A program made the translations under genes and the position numbers. From NCBI GenBank assembly GCA_029204225.1, contig CM055112.1:28107063-28171062 (forward strand): DNA of 64,000 bases, read 5' to 3'. The notes under the pieces are model-generated. The model ran no database searches. It saw only the letters and a program-made list of their open reading frames with translations, and was not told the DNA's origin. This document shows, piece by piece, positions 10,165 through 20,864 of this stretch (position 1 is its first letter; every line of letters starts with the position of its first letter). The DNA is from Diphasiastrum complanatum (lineage: Eukaryota; Streptophyta; Lycopodiopsida; Lycopodiales; Lycopodiaceae).

Positions 10165-11279
10165 ATATTTTCAAGAACAAATTATGGCGAGATTATAAAG
10201 AGACGATTAGAGGGTGAAAATTTTACATTAAAAAATCATGGAAGTTTTCAAATTCAATGGCACTTTGCAAGGGATTTGAAAACATTAAAATGTATGTATA
10301 ATGTCTCTCATAGGGCAACATCAAAGCATCCATGTCTTTATTGCATGAAGGATTGCTACAATATGAATTTGGGACAATCAAACACTGGCCCAACACGAGA
10401 AGCTGAAGATCCAAATATGAAAAGTGTTCTGCCAATTCCATTAAAAAATGTTCACATATGCACATTGCATGCTGAGGTTTGTATTATTGAAAAACTTATT
10501 TACCTACATATTCTATTAGCATGGAATCATAAACCGAAGTTTGTGGCTAAAGCAGCAATTAGGAGGTTGGAAATAGTTCTGTCAAATGTAGGACTACATA
10601 AAGGGAATGTCACGATTGAAAAAAGTGACAGACTCTCCGAAAAAAAAGGAAACATTCCTAATAAGCCATTAATTGGAGGTGCTAAAGCAAGAAGATTCTT
10701 ATCCTATCACACATGCAAAGAATCAAGTGCCAGATACAAAATTTGGAGAAAAATTGTTCAAGCAACACGAACACTGGAAGGAAGTATTCGAGTGGAAAAG
10801 GGACAAGTGTGGACCAACTTAGACAAACTCATAGGTGCTATCAGGCAAGAAAACCTATCATCAGAAGATATGAGGACTTTGCAAAATCATTGCACCACAT
10901 TGGTAAAATCTGTACATGATTATTGGAGAAAAGACAACATTACTCATTACATGGTGCTAATCTATATCATGATCTGGTACTTATCTCATTCCGGCTTATA
11001 TTTTTTTCTATTGATGTAACTAATCAAAAGTTTGTTTGCAGCACATCCTTCTTCATCGTGCAACTTATTTTGCAAAGGAATATGGGAGCTTAAGTATCTG
11101 GTCATCACAAGGCATGGAAAAATCTCATTGGCAAGCAAGGGGAGCATTTCATAGAGCTACAATTCATGGAGGACACAATTCAAGAAATAAATATTTAGTT
11201 CAACTTTTTTAGTGGTTTTACAGAAGAGCACAATTCAGATATCAAGTGAAAAACTCCCCAAATGTTACGATTTTTTGAT
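10165..11279 (+). pseudogene. Unrecognised transposase-like gene, copy A, 3' part
   Basis: This continues the gene interrupted at 5590. The first frame (about 10165-10995) encodes a segment with HPCLYCMKDCYNMN, a Cys pair that could bind zinc, then VHICTLHAEV and a helix-rich region. A GT-AG intron of about 85 bp (donor after ATTACATG near 10951, acceptor TTTGCAG at 11035-11041) joins to a second exon with SLSIWSSQGMEKSHWQARG and HGGHNSRNKYLVQLF, where His, Glu and Arg positions match copy B. The frame closes near 11279. The spliced product resembles a transposase in motif density, but I do not recognise the family. In this half copy A is the better preserved at one point: it lacks the homopolymer frameshift of copy B. 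Confidence 0.6.
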
Positions 11280-11413
11280 AGGCATTCAAATTCATAACAA
11301 AAGAGAGATCCTTGTAATATATCAAAAATCTATTACAGAAAATTGTTTAATTATCATCATCATCCTCTTCAAGATTCGGACGGATGGTATTGTCATAAAG
11401 GAATAATCTCCTT

Positions 11414-12783
11414 TCATATGAATCCAAAAATTCTAAATTTTTTTTTGTTCATATCAATGTAACCCAAATAAAGGACCATTGGAGATGATTTTTTTGTAGT
11501 CTCATTGGGAGTATAGCCCAATATTTTAATTGCCAAGTCTCTTTGCACAAAAATTATTTTATATGTTCCTTTTGCGTACTTATGGCCTCCTAAACAAACT
11601 AATAATGATTTGATGGCCATAATGACAGTGGTTGCATATGGATTAAAAGATGAATGATATATAGAAATCTCATTATTGTGAAAGTTTTTCAAATAATGAG
11701 ATAGAGACACATCCTTTCTCCCGGTTGTACACCTCGGACGCCTCCATGTCTCATACCAAAGGCATCTATTTCAATAGCATCCTATATATGAATAAAATAT
11801 ATAAATTTAGAATGAGACATAACACTGCAAACTCATACTTTAACACGATGTTTGAAATAAGAAAACTTAACAATATCAATACCAATATAATATCTACGTA
11901 CCAGATCATAATCATCGTATTCAGTGACGTTTGCTCTGCTAATATCATGTCCTCCAATGGACTGTACATTTTCGGAGGGGATATATCGAGTCCTTGGGAA
12001 TATTTTTTTTTGAATTCCAAAAATTCCTCCTCTGTAGGCAAAGCTTTTCATAGGCTTTGGATTTTTCAATTATGGCCTCCAAGGCCTCATTACCAGATTT
12101 CCAATTGCCATCTCATAATCTATCTCACTTTTGAGGTCATCATATGTGTAATCCACAATGTCAGAAAATTTTGATAAATTTTGTGCAAAAATTGAGAGGA
12201 TTTCATCTCTCAAATTCAAAACATCTTCTATATCATTAAATGAAATATTACTCTCATTATTTATAAAATAAACGAGAATATCGAGTAGATTTAGTTCATT
12301 AACAAGAGATGCAGATGGATGAGAATTAGAGAGGATTTTTGAACGAGGGAGAGTTTTCTGATAATTTGAAGCCATAGAAGCTTCAGCTTCAACCCCTATA
12401 TCAGTATCTGCATCATCTACATCAACTGGAGTAGATGCAGATGCTTCAATCATTGGAACAGTAGAAGATTCAACAGACTCATCATCTAGAATAACATCAG
12501 ATATGTAAAAGACAAAAGCCATTCATTTAGAAGGCGACATATTATTTTGTGGTTACCACAATATATATTTCTTTTGAAATGGTCATGCAGTTTAGAGTAC
12601 TTTCTAATCTGAGAAAAATTATCAAGAAGAGAAATTAAATTATAACGATTCTCATAAAGTAGCTTATCGATATCGAAGGGAACAAAAAAAAGATTGAAAA
12701 GTACTCTAATTTCTCAGATGGAATGTCATTGGCATTCAAAAAATCCAAAAGTTTGTGATCTGAGAACATGGAGGAACTAGCCA
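11414..12783 (-). pseudogene. Unrecognised gene 2, first copy (convergent to the transposase-like gene)
   Basis: The ATG at 12783 (MASSSMFS) is followed by frames at 12070-12522 (acidic, DDADTDIGVEAEASM; then NNESNISFNDIEDVLNLRDE), 11833-12069 and 11414-11710 (SLSHYLKNFHNNEISIYHSS, ending GYIDMNKKKFRIFGFI). Several frame changes separate them; some may be introns. Compared with the second copy at 13690-15068 it has a one-base indel near 12692 and lacks about 92 bp near 12596. The tail is convergent with, and nearly touches, the end of the transposase-like gene. No domain was recognised. A two-gene transposon, with this as the accessory protein, is inference. Confidence 0.5.
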
Positions 12784-12839
12784 TATTGAACCTGATATCG
12801 GTTCAACGCGACTGAATGATTTTAGTGGAGGACTGTTCA

Positions 12840-13236
12840 ATAGTGTTAGAATTACTATTTATGGGCAATGCCACTTTGTTGTTTATTTAGAGACATACTT
12901 GAAATGTAATAGATAAATGTGGTAAAGGCCCAATGTGCCTTAAGTCTAGTTTAATATAGTTTGGGGCCCATCCCCATGTGAAATGGGCTGAGGTCTTTTA
13001 TGAAGAGGTGTAACCTCTACCTCTCTCTCACGTACTGTAATTCTCTCATATTGTAGTGTGCAAGTTTATGGAATAGAGCAATGGTGTTGTCTCTCTCCTC
13101 TTGTCCTATGTGATTGCTTATGTGCATGCTCTGATTTCACACACATATAAACTTTGAAAGCAAAAATTTATTTCTTCTTTTCTATTCTATTCTACACACA
13201 AGTAGAATCACCTCTATTTTTAGAAATAGCAGTGTG
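12840..13236. repeat. Upstream flank shared by the two gene-2 copies (first copy)
   Basis: From GTTGTTTATTTAGAGACATA to AATCACCTCTATTTTTAG this segment matches 15130-15484 closely. It contains no long frame. CT-rich stretches and the run TTTGGGGCCCATCCCC look LTR- or UTR-like but no terminal repeat could be identified. Confidence 0.65.
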
Positions 13237-13686
13237 AAGGTGATTAGGACGGCCGTGTGCATAAATGCGTGGAGGAGGATGTGCAGTGAGGTTCGGAAAT
13301 ATGGCCATGGCTGGAGGTCTGACAACGTTTGTTGCATCCGTGTATGTGCATACCATGAAGGCAACGAGAGCTGGAGGTGCGTGAAGAGCAACAGAGGTGG
13401 CTGTAGGCTCGCGATCCTCTAACGGGTGCGTGAAGAGCAGCAAAGGTTTTATGCAGAGCTCCAGCTCTCGTTGCCACCTCTGCTGCTCTTCACGCACCCG
13501 TTAGAGGATCGCGAGCCTGCATCCACCTCTGTTGCTCTTCACGCGCCTCCAGCTCTCGTTGCCTTCATGGTATGCACATACACGGATGCAACAAACATTG
13601 TTAGACCTCCAGCCACGGCCATATTTCTGAACCTCACTGCACATCCTCCTTCACGCGTTTCTGCACATGGCCGTCTTAATCACCTT
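13237..13686. repeat. Foldback palindrome, 210-bp arms with a 30-bp loop
   Basis: 13237-13446 (AAGGTGATTAGGACGGCC...) is repeated inverted at 13477-13686 with only scattered mismatches. The arms are GC-rich compared with the neighbouring DNA and include GGTATGCACATACACGGATG on the right. Overlapping open frames on both strands result from the palindrome and are not taken as genes. It lies exactly between the two direct copies of gene 2 and its flank. I see no target duplication. Confidence 0.9.
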
Positions 13687-13689
13687 CTA

Positions 13690-15068
13690 GTCTCATTGGG
13701 AGTATAGCCCAATATTTTAATTGTCAAATCCCTTTTCACAAAAAATATTTTATATGTTCCTTTTACGTACTTATGGCCTCCTAAACAAACTGATAATGAT
13801 TTGATGGCCATAATGACAGTGGTTGCATATGGATTAAAAGATGAATGATATATACAAATCTCATTATTTTGAAAGTTTTTTAAATAATGAGATAGAGACA
13901 CATCCTTTCTCCCGGTTGATACACCTCGGACGCCTCCATGTCTCATACCCAAGGCATCTATTTCAATAGCATCCTATATACGAATAAAATAAATAAATTT
14001 AGAATGAGACATAACACTGCAAACTCATACGTTAACACGGTGTTTGAAATAAGAATACTTAACAATATCAATACCAATATAATATCTACGTACCAAATCA
14101 TAATCATTGTATTCAGTGACGTTTGCTTTGCTAATGTCATGTCCTCCAATGGACTCTACATTTTTGAAGGGGATATATAGAGTCCTTGGGATATTTTTTT
14201 TTGAATTTCAAAAATTCCTCCTCTATAGGCAAAGTTTTTTCATAGGCTTTGGATTTTTCAATTATGGTCTCTAAGGTCTCATTACCAGATTTACAATTGC
14301 CATCTCATAATCTATTTCACTTTCGAGGTCATCATATGTGTAATTCACAATGTCAGAAAATTCTAATAAATTTTGTGCAAAAATTGAGAGGATTTCATCT
14401 CTCAAATTCAAAACATCTTCTATATCATTAAATGAAATATTACTCTCATTATTTATAAAATAAACGAGAATATTGAGTAGATTTAGTTCATTAACAGGAG
14501 ATGCAGATGGATGAAAATCAGAGAGGATTTTTGAACAAGGGAGAGTTTTCTGATAATCTGAAGCCATAGATGCTTCAGCTTCAACCCCTGTATCAGTATC
14601 TGCATCATCTACATCAACTGGAGTAGATGCAGATGCTTCAAATTGGAACAGTAGAAGATTCAACAGACTCATCATCTGGAATAACATCAGATATGTAAAA
14701 GACAAAAGTCATTCCTTTAGAAGGCGACATATTCTTTTGTGGTTACCACAATATATATTTCTTTTGAAATGGTCATGCAGGTTAGAGTACTTTCTATTGT
14801 GTTTATGCTTAGAGGATGGTTGGAAATGCATAAGGTCCTGAAAATGAACGAAAGAAAAACTATCTATATCTTGAACAGAAGTACTAATAATCTGAGAAAA
14901 GTTATCAAGAAGAGAAATTAAACTATAACGATTCTCATAAAGTAGCTTATCGATATCGAAGGGAACAAAAAAAAGATTGAAAAAGTACTCTAATTTCTCA
15001 GATGGAATGTCACTGGCATTCATAAAATCCAAAAGTTTGTTATTTGAGAACATGGAAGAACTAGCCAT
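13690..15068 (-). pseudogene. Unrecognised gene 2, second copy
   Basis: A direct copy of 11497-12783. The ATG at 15068 gives MASSSMFSNNKLLDFMN and a 119-residue first frame to 14709. The acidic frame follows at 14271-14705 and the C-terminal frame SLSHYLKNFQNNEICIYHSS at 13680-13952. It keeps the segment of about 92 bp that the first copy lacks. The extreme C-terminal part (GYIDMNKKK) is missing: homology stops at 13690 where the foldback element begins. That tail is found instead at 15880-15970 in opposite orientation beside copy B. No known domain was recognised; the protein is rich in Asp, Ser and Asn with no membrane segment evident. Confidence 0.5.
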
Positions 15069-15484
15069 ATTGAACCTGATATCGGTTCAATGCGACTGAA
15101 TGATTTCAGTGGAGGACTGTTCAATAGTGCAATGCCACTGTTGTTTATTTAGAGACATACTTGAAATGTAATAGATAAATGTCGTAAAGGCCCAATGTGC
15201 TTTGAGTCAAGTTTAATATAGTTTGGGGCCCATCCCCATGTGAAATGGGCTGAGGTCTTTTATGAAGAGGTGTAACTTCTACCTCTCTCTCACGTACTGT
15301 AATTCTCTCTTATTGTAGTGTGCAAGTTTATGAAATAGAGCAATGGTGTTCTCTCTCTCTTATTGTCCTATGTGATTTCTTATGTGCATGCTCTGATTTC
15401 ACACACATACAAACTTTGAAAGCAAAAATTTATCTCTCCTTTTTTATTCTATTCTGCACACAAGTAGAATCACCTCTATTTTTA
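15069..15484. repeat. Upstream flank shared by the two gene-2 copies (second copy)
   Basis: Matches 12784-13225, including the GATATCGGTTCAA block just upstream of the gene 2 start and the CT-rich TCTCTCTCTTATTGTCC run. No coding is supported. The copies diverge after AATCACCTCTATTTTTAGA at 15484. Confidence 0.65.
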
Positions 15485-15880
15485 GAGAAATAAACAAGAA
15501 TAGATGTGATTCTCAAGAAAGCTCTGTGTGGAGCGATCTCTGTCATGTCAAGAGGATGCAGACCTGCTTGTGATGAGTAAGCATATGTTTGTTCTTCAAT
15601 GGTAGGCCTAAAGGAATAACAAATCCCTGCTAATCTCCGCTACAGAAGCATGAGGCAGAAATGAGAGGGGTGGAACAATCCATTTTTTGAATATTCACGT
15701 GAAGGCTGGCTACAAAAGCTTTGAAAGCAGACTCTGACAGAATTTCAAACAAATTTCAAAATAATCTATTTTATGCTTTCATCTCTGCCAAGAAGGCTTA
15801 TCATGAACAACTCTTTGTTGCTGAGATTACCAATAGTGCCTTTGAGCCGGCTTCCATGATGACAGCAATCGTAGATCCGT
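15485..15880. other. Unassigned spacer
   Basis: Between the gene-2 flank and the tail of copy B. A 65-residue plus-strand frame (15721-15918) runs into the repeated tail but matches nothing recognised. Nothing else is seen. Confidence 0.4.
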
Positions 15881-17904
15881 GTAGCAATTCCAATGGCTCT
15901 TTATTCGGGTTACATTGATATGAACAAAAGAAAAAATTTAGAATTTTTGGATCCATATGAAAGGAGATTATGACTTTATGACACTGCCATCTGTCCGAAT
16001 CTTGAAGAGGATGATGATGATAATTAAACAATTTTTTGTAATAGACTTTTGATATACTACAAGGATCTCTCTTTTGTTATGAATTTGAATGCCTTTTGAA
16101 AAATTGTAACATCTGGCGAGTTTTTAACTTGATATCTAAATTGTGCTCTTCTATAAAACCACTGAAAAAGTTGAACTAAATATTTATTTCTTGAATTGTG
16201 TCCTCCATGAATTGTAGCTCTATGAAATGCTCCCCTTGCTTGCCAATGAGATTTTTCCATGCCTTGTGATGACCAGATACTTAAGCTCCCATATTCCTTT
16301 GCAAAATAAGTTGCACGATGAAGAAGGATGTGCTGCAAACAAACTTTTGATTAGTTACATCAATAGAAAAATATATAAGCCGGAATGAGATAAGTACCAG
16401 ATCATGATATAGATTAGCACCATGTAATGAGTAATGTTGTCTTTTCTCCAATAATCATGTATAGATTTTACCAATGTGGTGCAATGATTTTGCAAAGTCC
16501 TCATATCTTTTGATGATAGGTTTTCTTGCCTGATAACACCTATGAGTTTGTCTAAGTTGGTCCACACTTGTCCCTTTTCCACTCGAATACTTCCTTCCAA
16601 TGTTCGTGTTGCTTGAGCAATTTCTCTCCAAATTTCGTATCTGACACTTGATTCTTTGCATGTGTGATTGGATAAGAATGTTCTTGCTTTAGCACCTCCA
16701 ATTAATGGCTTATTAGGAATGTTTCTTTTTTTTTTCAAAGAGACTATCACTTTTTTCAATCGTGACATTCCCTCTATGTAGTCCTACATTTGACAGAACT
16801 ATTTCCAACCTCCTAATTGCGGCTTTAGCCATAGACTTCGGTTTATGATTCCATGCTTGTAGAATATGCAGGTAAATAAGTTTTTCAATAATACGAACCT
16901 CAACATGCAATGTGCATATGTGAACATTTTTTAATGGAATTGGCAGAACACTTTTCATATTTGGATCTTCAGCTTCTCGTGTTGGGCCAGTGTTTGATTG
17001 TCCCAAATTCATATTGTAGCAATCCTTCATGCAATAAAGACATGGATGCTTTGATGTTGCCCTATGAGAGACATTATACATACATTTTATTGTTTTCAAA
17101 TCCCCTGCAAGGTGCCATTGAATTTGAAAACTTCCATGATGTTCGATTGTAAATTTCTCACAATCTAATTGTCTCTTTATAATCTTGCCATAATTTGTTC
17201 TTGAAAATATCCATGAAAGTATTCTATGGTCCTCTTTCAAGACCTGTAGAGCAGCAAGTAATGCATGACATGTTAATAAAAACTGGCAAGATATGAAATG
17301 CTAATAACAATATTCTAAATGAAACTTGAAATGTATACCTGAAATGCCGCCAACCACCATATGTGATTTTTGATTGAACATTAAATGTTCGATCATCTGT
17401 ATCTGAAATTTTGTTCATCAAAGTGACACTCACTCGTTCCAACTTTTGACTTTTGATAATTTCAGATTCATCCAATTTTATTACAATGATGATCTTTCCA
17501 TTTACTTGATGTTTGTCTAGTTTATAGAATTGAATAATGTATTTTAGAACATTTTCAATATCAAGAAAAATATTATTGTATTCGTTGTAATTGAGGTCAT
17601 CATATTCTGATTTGTATAATTCAATTATATGAAGTGGTTGGCCAACTACTTTGAACATTCCGTCATTATAATAATTTCTTGCTAATCTTACCCGATATGG
17701 ACGCGAAAGATAAGTTTTTTTCACCATCACTTGGGAAAAAGATTCTTTAACTATTCTAAAAAAAGTAGAATAAGCATTTCTGCTAATTTCAGAAACATCA
17801 CATGCACCTTGTATCACATTTGCAACGAAGTATGATTGAACCTTAATCAAAACAGTCTCTACAATTTCATTTTTCATTTTTTCAAACCGAGCATTTTTCA
17901 TCAT
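15880..17904 (-). pseudogene. Unrecognised transposase-like gene, copy B (uninterrupted)
   Basis: This is the minus-strand counterpart of copy A, with the copia insertion site empty. The ATG at 17904 starts a 226-residue frame (RPYRVRLARNYYNDGMFKVV near residue 67; KIIIVIKLDESEIIKSQK near 135). An intron with an acceptor CTACAG near 17246 leads to the frame at 16713-17240 (HPCLYCMKD; NVHICTLHVEVRIIEKLIYL). A homopolymer near 16730 shifts the frame; coding continues at 16455-16712 and, after a second intron of about 85 bp, in 16057-16338 (SLSIWSSQGMEKSHWQ; HGGHNSRNKYLVQLFQWFYRR). Only this one clear disruption separates it from an intact gene of about 600 residues. A stretch at 15880-15970 on the plus strand is the inverted tail of gene 2, so the convergent arrangement is kept. 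Family unrecognised; transposase role inferred. Confidence 0.6.
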
Positions 17905-18135
17905 TCTCTGCTCTTGAATGGTCGGTTTGCTTGTTCAGGTTATCTTACTGTGTGACGCCGTTATTAAATGTCATGGGTCGCAAACTTATATGCGTTGACA
18001 CTCCGGAAACATCGGGGTGACTAAGTCTTATCTTGATGTTGTAAGATCTTTGCAATCGGGATCTGAAAGCCAGTTTTTCGGAGAATCACAGTCGAGGGAT
18101 GTGGGTCTTGACGATGTGAAATTAGATTCAGGTTC
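17905..18135. other. Short spacer with an unrecognised open stretch
   Basis: A plus-strand open stretch (18017-18140, TKSYLDVVRSLQSGSESQFF) has coding-like composition but no start, no partner exon and no recognised domain. It abuts the truncated end of the copia RNase H fragment. Confidence 0.3.
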
Positions 18136-18403
18136 TTTGTTTTGCAATCTTCCAATGTGTCGAGCCAGGATTCGTGCAGAATTGGCTCATCCTGAACACT
18201 GCATATGCAATGTCAGGGCGTGTATTGTCTGCAAGGTACATCAATGATCCTATCAGTTTCCTATAAGGTGTGAGCTGCATCAATTCTCTCTCTTTTGCAG
18301 TCCTCGAACAATGTTCGTTCGTCAACACCATTCCTGCAAGCATTGGAGTATTCGCTCCTTTGTAATTCAGCATCCCGAAATCCTCTAGAATTTTCTGGGT
18401 GTA
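18136..18403 (-). pseudogene. Copia RT end/RNase H start fragment
   Basis: The minus-strand frame encodes YTQKILEDFGMLNYKGANTP, then YRKLIGSLMYLADNTRPDIAYAV, hallmark sequences of the copia region between reverse transcriptase and RNase H. Homology stops at HWKIAK near 18136, so the RNase H catalytic part and the 3' LTR are gone. It belongs with the RT fragment at 18783, from which it is separated by a 379-bp insertion. Confidence 0.85.
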
Positions 18404-18782
18404 CATTAGAGGAGTTTTGAGCTCCAAAAAGACCCTTTAAGAATTCGTGCAAGATGTAGTTTATATTATTAAAATATTATAACACCAATACTTTTGACTT
18501 GCCATAACTTTTTAATCATAGCTTTTAGTATATTATGTAGCATATCATTGGAAAGCCCTTGTCAAGCACTCTCCAATGCACCAAACTTCGCTAAATTCGG
18601 ACTTAATACTAGAGATTTATGCCATTTTTAGTGTGGAATCAAAATGTGGACTCAAAAAGTTACGTTACGTAGATTTCAAATTTGAGTGTTTTGATTGATC
18701 CATGTGTAAGAAAACATTGAGAAAAAAATATAAAAAAAATCTTTACAAAGGGTTTTTTTTTGCATTTAGAACCCTTCTAATG
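18404..18782. mobile_element. 379-bp AT-rich insertion with short terminal inverted repeats
   Basis: It begins CATTAGAGGAG and ends CCCTTCTAATG, giving a 7-bp perfect inverted repeat (CATTAGA/TCTAATG) that is looser inward. It interrupts the copia RT frame between the codons for ...LHQSR and YTQK; the flanking copia sequence abuts exactly at an A/T junction with no duplicated target that I can see. The interior contains no gene. It is a MITE-like or other small non-autonomous element of unknown superfamily. Confidence 0.65.
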
Positions 18783-19405
18783 TCTGGACTGATGAAGGTA
18801 AAGCTTACCTCCCTCATAGTCCCTTTCAATTTGTAAGCCAAGGTAACACCTGGCCTCTCCCAGATCCACGATCTCGAAATGTTTCGATATGTCTGTCTTC
18901 ACTTCAGCAATCAGCCTCTCACTCTCGCAGAGTATCAGAGTGTCGTCCACATACACAGCCACAATGATGATCTTTTTATCTGTAATCCTCCTTACACACA
19001 CATTGGAATTAGCCATCAGTGGCTTGAATCCCAATGATTTCAGGGCTTGATCTTTCGTTTTGTACCACTGTCGAGCTGACTGCTTCAGACCATAGATACT
19101 CCTATGCATCCTGCATGCATAATTAGGAAGTGAATTCGAGACATAAGCTGGGGGTCTCTTCATCTAACTTGCCATGCAAGAAGGCTGTCTTCTCGTCCAC
19201 AATGTGGATCCTGAGGTCACAAGCAACTGCATATGCAAATACAAACGTAGGGATGAATGTTTCACAACAGGAGAGAAGGTTTTAGAATAATCAATATCAT
19301 ATCTCTGAGAGAATCCCTTTGCTACCAATCTTGCCTTATATTTCGAGTCATCCCCATCTGGTCCATACTTGAACTTGTAAATCCATTTGTATTTTACAGC
19401 CTTAC
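18783..19405 (-). pseudogene. Copia reverse transcriptase
   Basis: The downstream half (18783-19163) contains SIYGLKQSARQWYK and VAVYVDDTLILCES; the YVDD box carries the catalytic aspartates. The upstream half (19170-19400) is frameshifted but still shows [10 protein letters not shown]-type sequence. The enzyme would copy element RNA into cDNA in the particle. Stops and frameshifts make it non-functional. Confidence 0.88.
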
Positions 19406-19406
19406 G

Positions 19407-19763
19407 CTAATCTGGTAATGGCTCCAATGTCCATACCTGGTTTTTCCTCATGGATTCCATCTTCTCATTCATGGCTTGGATCCATTTGTCCTTCTCTGGA
19501 CATTCAATTGCCTCCTCGAATGTCTGTGGTTCATCACTGAATCCACATAATTCTTCGGATGTGGGAGCTGAGATGTTTGGCACATATCTTGCTGGCACTC
19601 TTCGTTGTCTTGTCGACCTTCTAGGAGATCCTCCTGGGACATCAATGCCTTTGTCTTTGTCTGCTCTGCTAGGTCCAGAACCATCTTGGTTTACAAGCAC
19701 TATAGCAGAAGGCTGCCTCTCGAATTTTTCGTCTTCTGATTTGTCACTTGAATGTGAAGCGAC
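19407..19763 (-). pseudogene. Copia integrase-RT linker
   Basis: The frame at 19407-19700 encodes a Ser/Arg-rich stretch (RRSTRQRRVPARYV) and then FEEAIECPEKDKWIQAMNEK, the conserved lead-in to copia reverse transcriptase. A frame break near 19760 separates it from the integrase frame. Confidence 0.8.
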
Positions 19764-20864
19764 TCAAAAATCTTTGTTTTTGTGTTCGTCTTTTGCTCCC
19801 TCTGTCGTTGGTGGAAGATCATAGTACTGTCTTTCCATAACTTCATTGCTGACAGAATCATCATTGGCCATTATTCTGCTCTCATCGAATCTGACATCTC
19901 TCATTGTCTTCACAGTGTTCGTGTCTGGCATGTAGACTTTGTAGTATGACGAATTGTTGTCATAACCTACCAGAAATCCCTGTTCAGCTTTTTCATCAAG
20001 CTTCTTTTGAAGCTTATCAGAAATATGTGCATAAGCTGCAAAGCCAAAGATTTTGATGTGAGACGGGTTGGGCTTTCTACTCCACCATAGTTCATGTGGT
20101 GTCGTGTGAGGGACACCAGACTTCCCTGTCCTGTTTTGGATGTATGCAGCTGTAGCTACTGCTTCAGTCCACAGTACTCTTGGAGCTTTCGAGTAGGCCA
20201 TCATGCATCTGGTAGCTTCCATTAGGGTCCTATTTTTCTTCTCTGCAACATTGTTGTGCTGTGGTGTATAAAATACAGTCCTTCTGTGAATGATACCACG
20301 ATCATTACAGAAGTCAGTGAAGCGATTTGAGATGTATTCGCCACCTCGATCTGTCCTGATCTGCTTCACTTTGTTGCCAATGCATCTCTCTGCCCAATTC
20401 ACATACTCTATGAATTTATCAAGTGCTTCTGATTTATTCTGAATAAAATACACTTTGGCGAATTTACTATAATGATCAATGAAGGTTATGTAATATTTCG
20501 AGCCTCCTATTGAGATCACATTGAAAGGCCCACAGATGTCAAAATGCACTAACTCTAGAATTTTAGTCGTTCTGTAGGAGTCTTTGACAAATGGGGTGCG
20601 AGACATCTTACCCTTCAGACATGCATCACAGGTGGTCGAATTGTTCACATTCGAGATGTTGACCCCTGTTATTGCTCCATGATAGCTTGCTTGGTAAAGT
20701 GCCATCAAATTCATGTGGCATAGTCTCTTGTGATACAAAGTGTCTGGCGAATAATCATGAGTCTGATACACCTGATCTGCAGGCAGGCGTACCTTCAGGT
20801 GATATAGATTACCTTTTCTTCTGCCTTGAGAGTAGTACTGCATCAATAACGTTGCATGCTTCAT
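19764..20864 (-). CDS. Copia integrase (long open frame in a decayed element)
   Basis: Integrase inserts element cDNA into nuclear DNA. The 366-codon frame carries the zinc finger (H-x3-H in HKRLCHMN; C-x2-C in CDACLKGKM), then the catalytic core: first Asp in FDICGPFNV, second Asp in RTDRGGEYISNRF, and Glu in VAEKKNRTLMEATR. The copia-specific block GFAAYAHISDKLQKKLDEKA and GYDNNSSYYKVYMPDT follows. The normal QNGVAERKN motif reads HNNVAEKKN. It is the longest intact frame of this element, but RT and gag on either side are broken, so the element is not autonomous. Confidence 0.9.
   Translation of the reverse strand: MKHATLLMQYYSQGRRKGNLYHLKVRLPADQVYQTHDYSPDTLYHKRLCHMNLMALYQASYHGAITGVNISNVNNSTTCDACLKGKMSRTPFVKDSYRTTKILELVHFDICGPFNVISIGGSKYYITFIDHYSKFAKVYFIQNKSEALDKFIEYVNWAERCIGNKVKQIRTDRGGEYISNRFTDFCNDRGIIHRRTVFYTPQHNNVAEKKNRTLMEATRCMMAYSKAPRVLWTEAVATAAYIQNRTGKSGVPHTTPHELWWSRKPNPSHIKIFGFAAYAHISDKLQKKLDEKAEQGFLVGYDNNSSYYKVYMPDTNTVKTMRDVRFDESRIMANDDSVSNEVMERQYYDLPPTTEGAKDEHKNKDF

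Noticed and set aside
13182-13707. Overlapping frames on both strands of the 13.2-13.7 kb region
   Set aside because: They mirror each other because the region is a palindrome, and no frame has a homologue or start context.
4900-17904. Assignment of the two-copy gene to the RAG1/Transib family
   Set aside because: The Cys and His motifs are only generally similar. I could not align a D-D-E triad with confidence, so the family is left open.
18017-18247. Small plus-strand gene of 76 codons
   Set aside because: The frame crosses from spacer into the antisense of the copia RNase H fragment, so most of it is a shadow.
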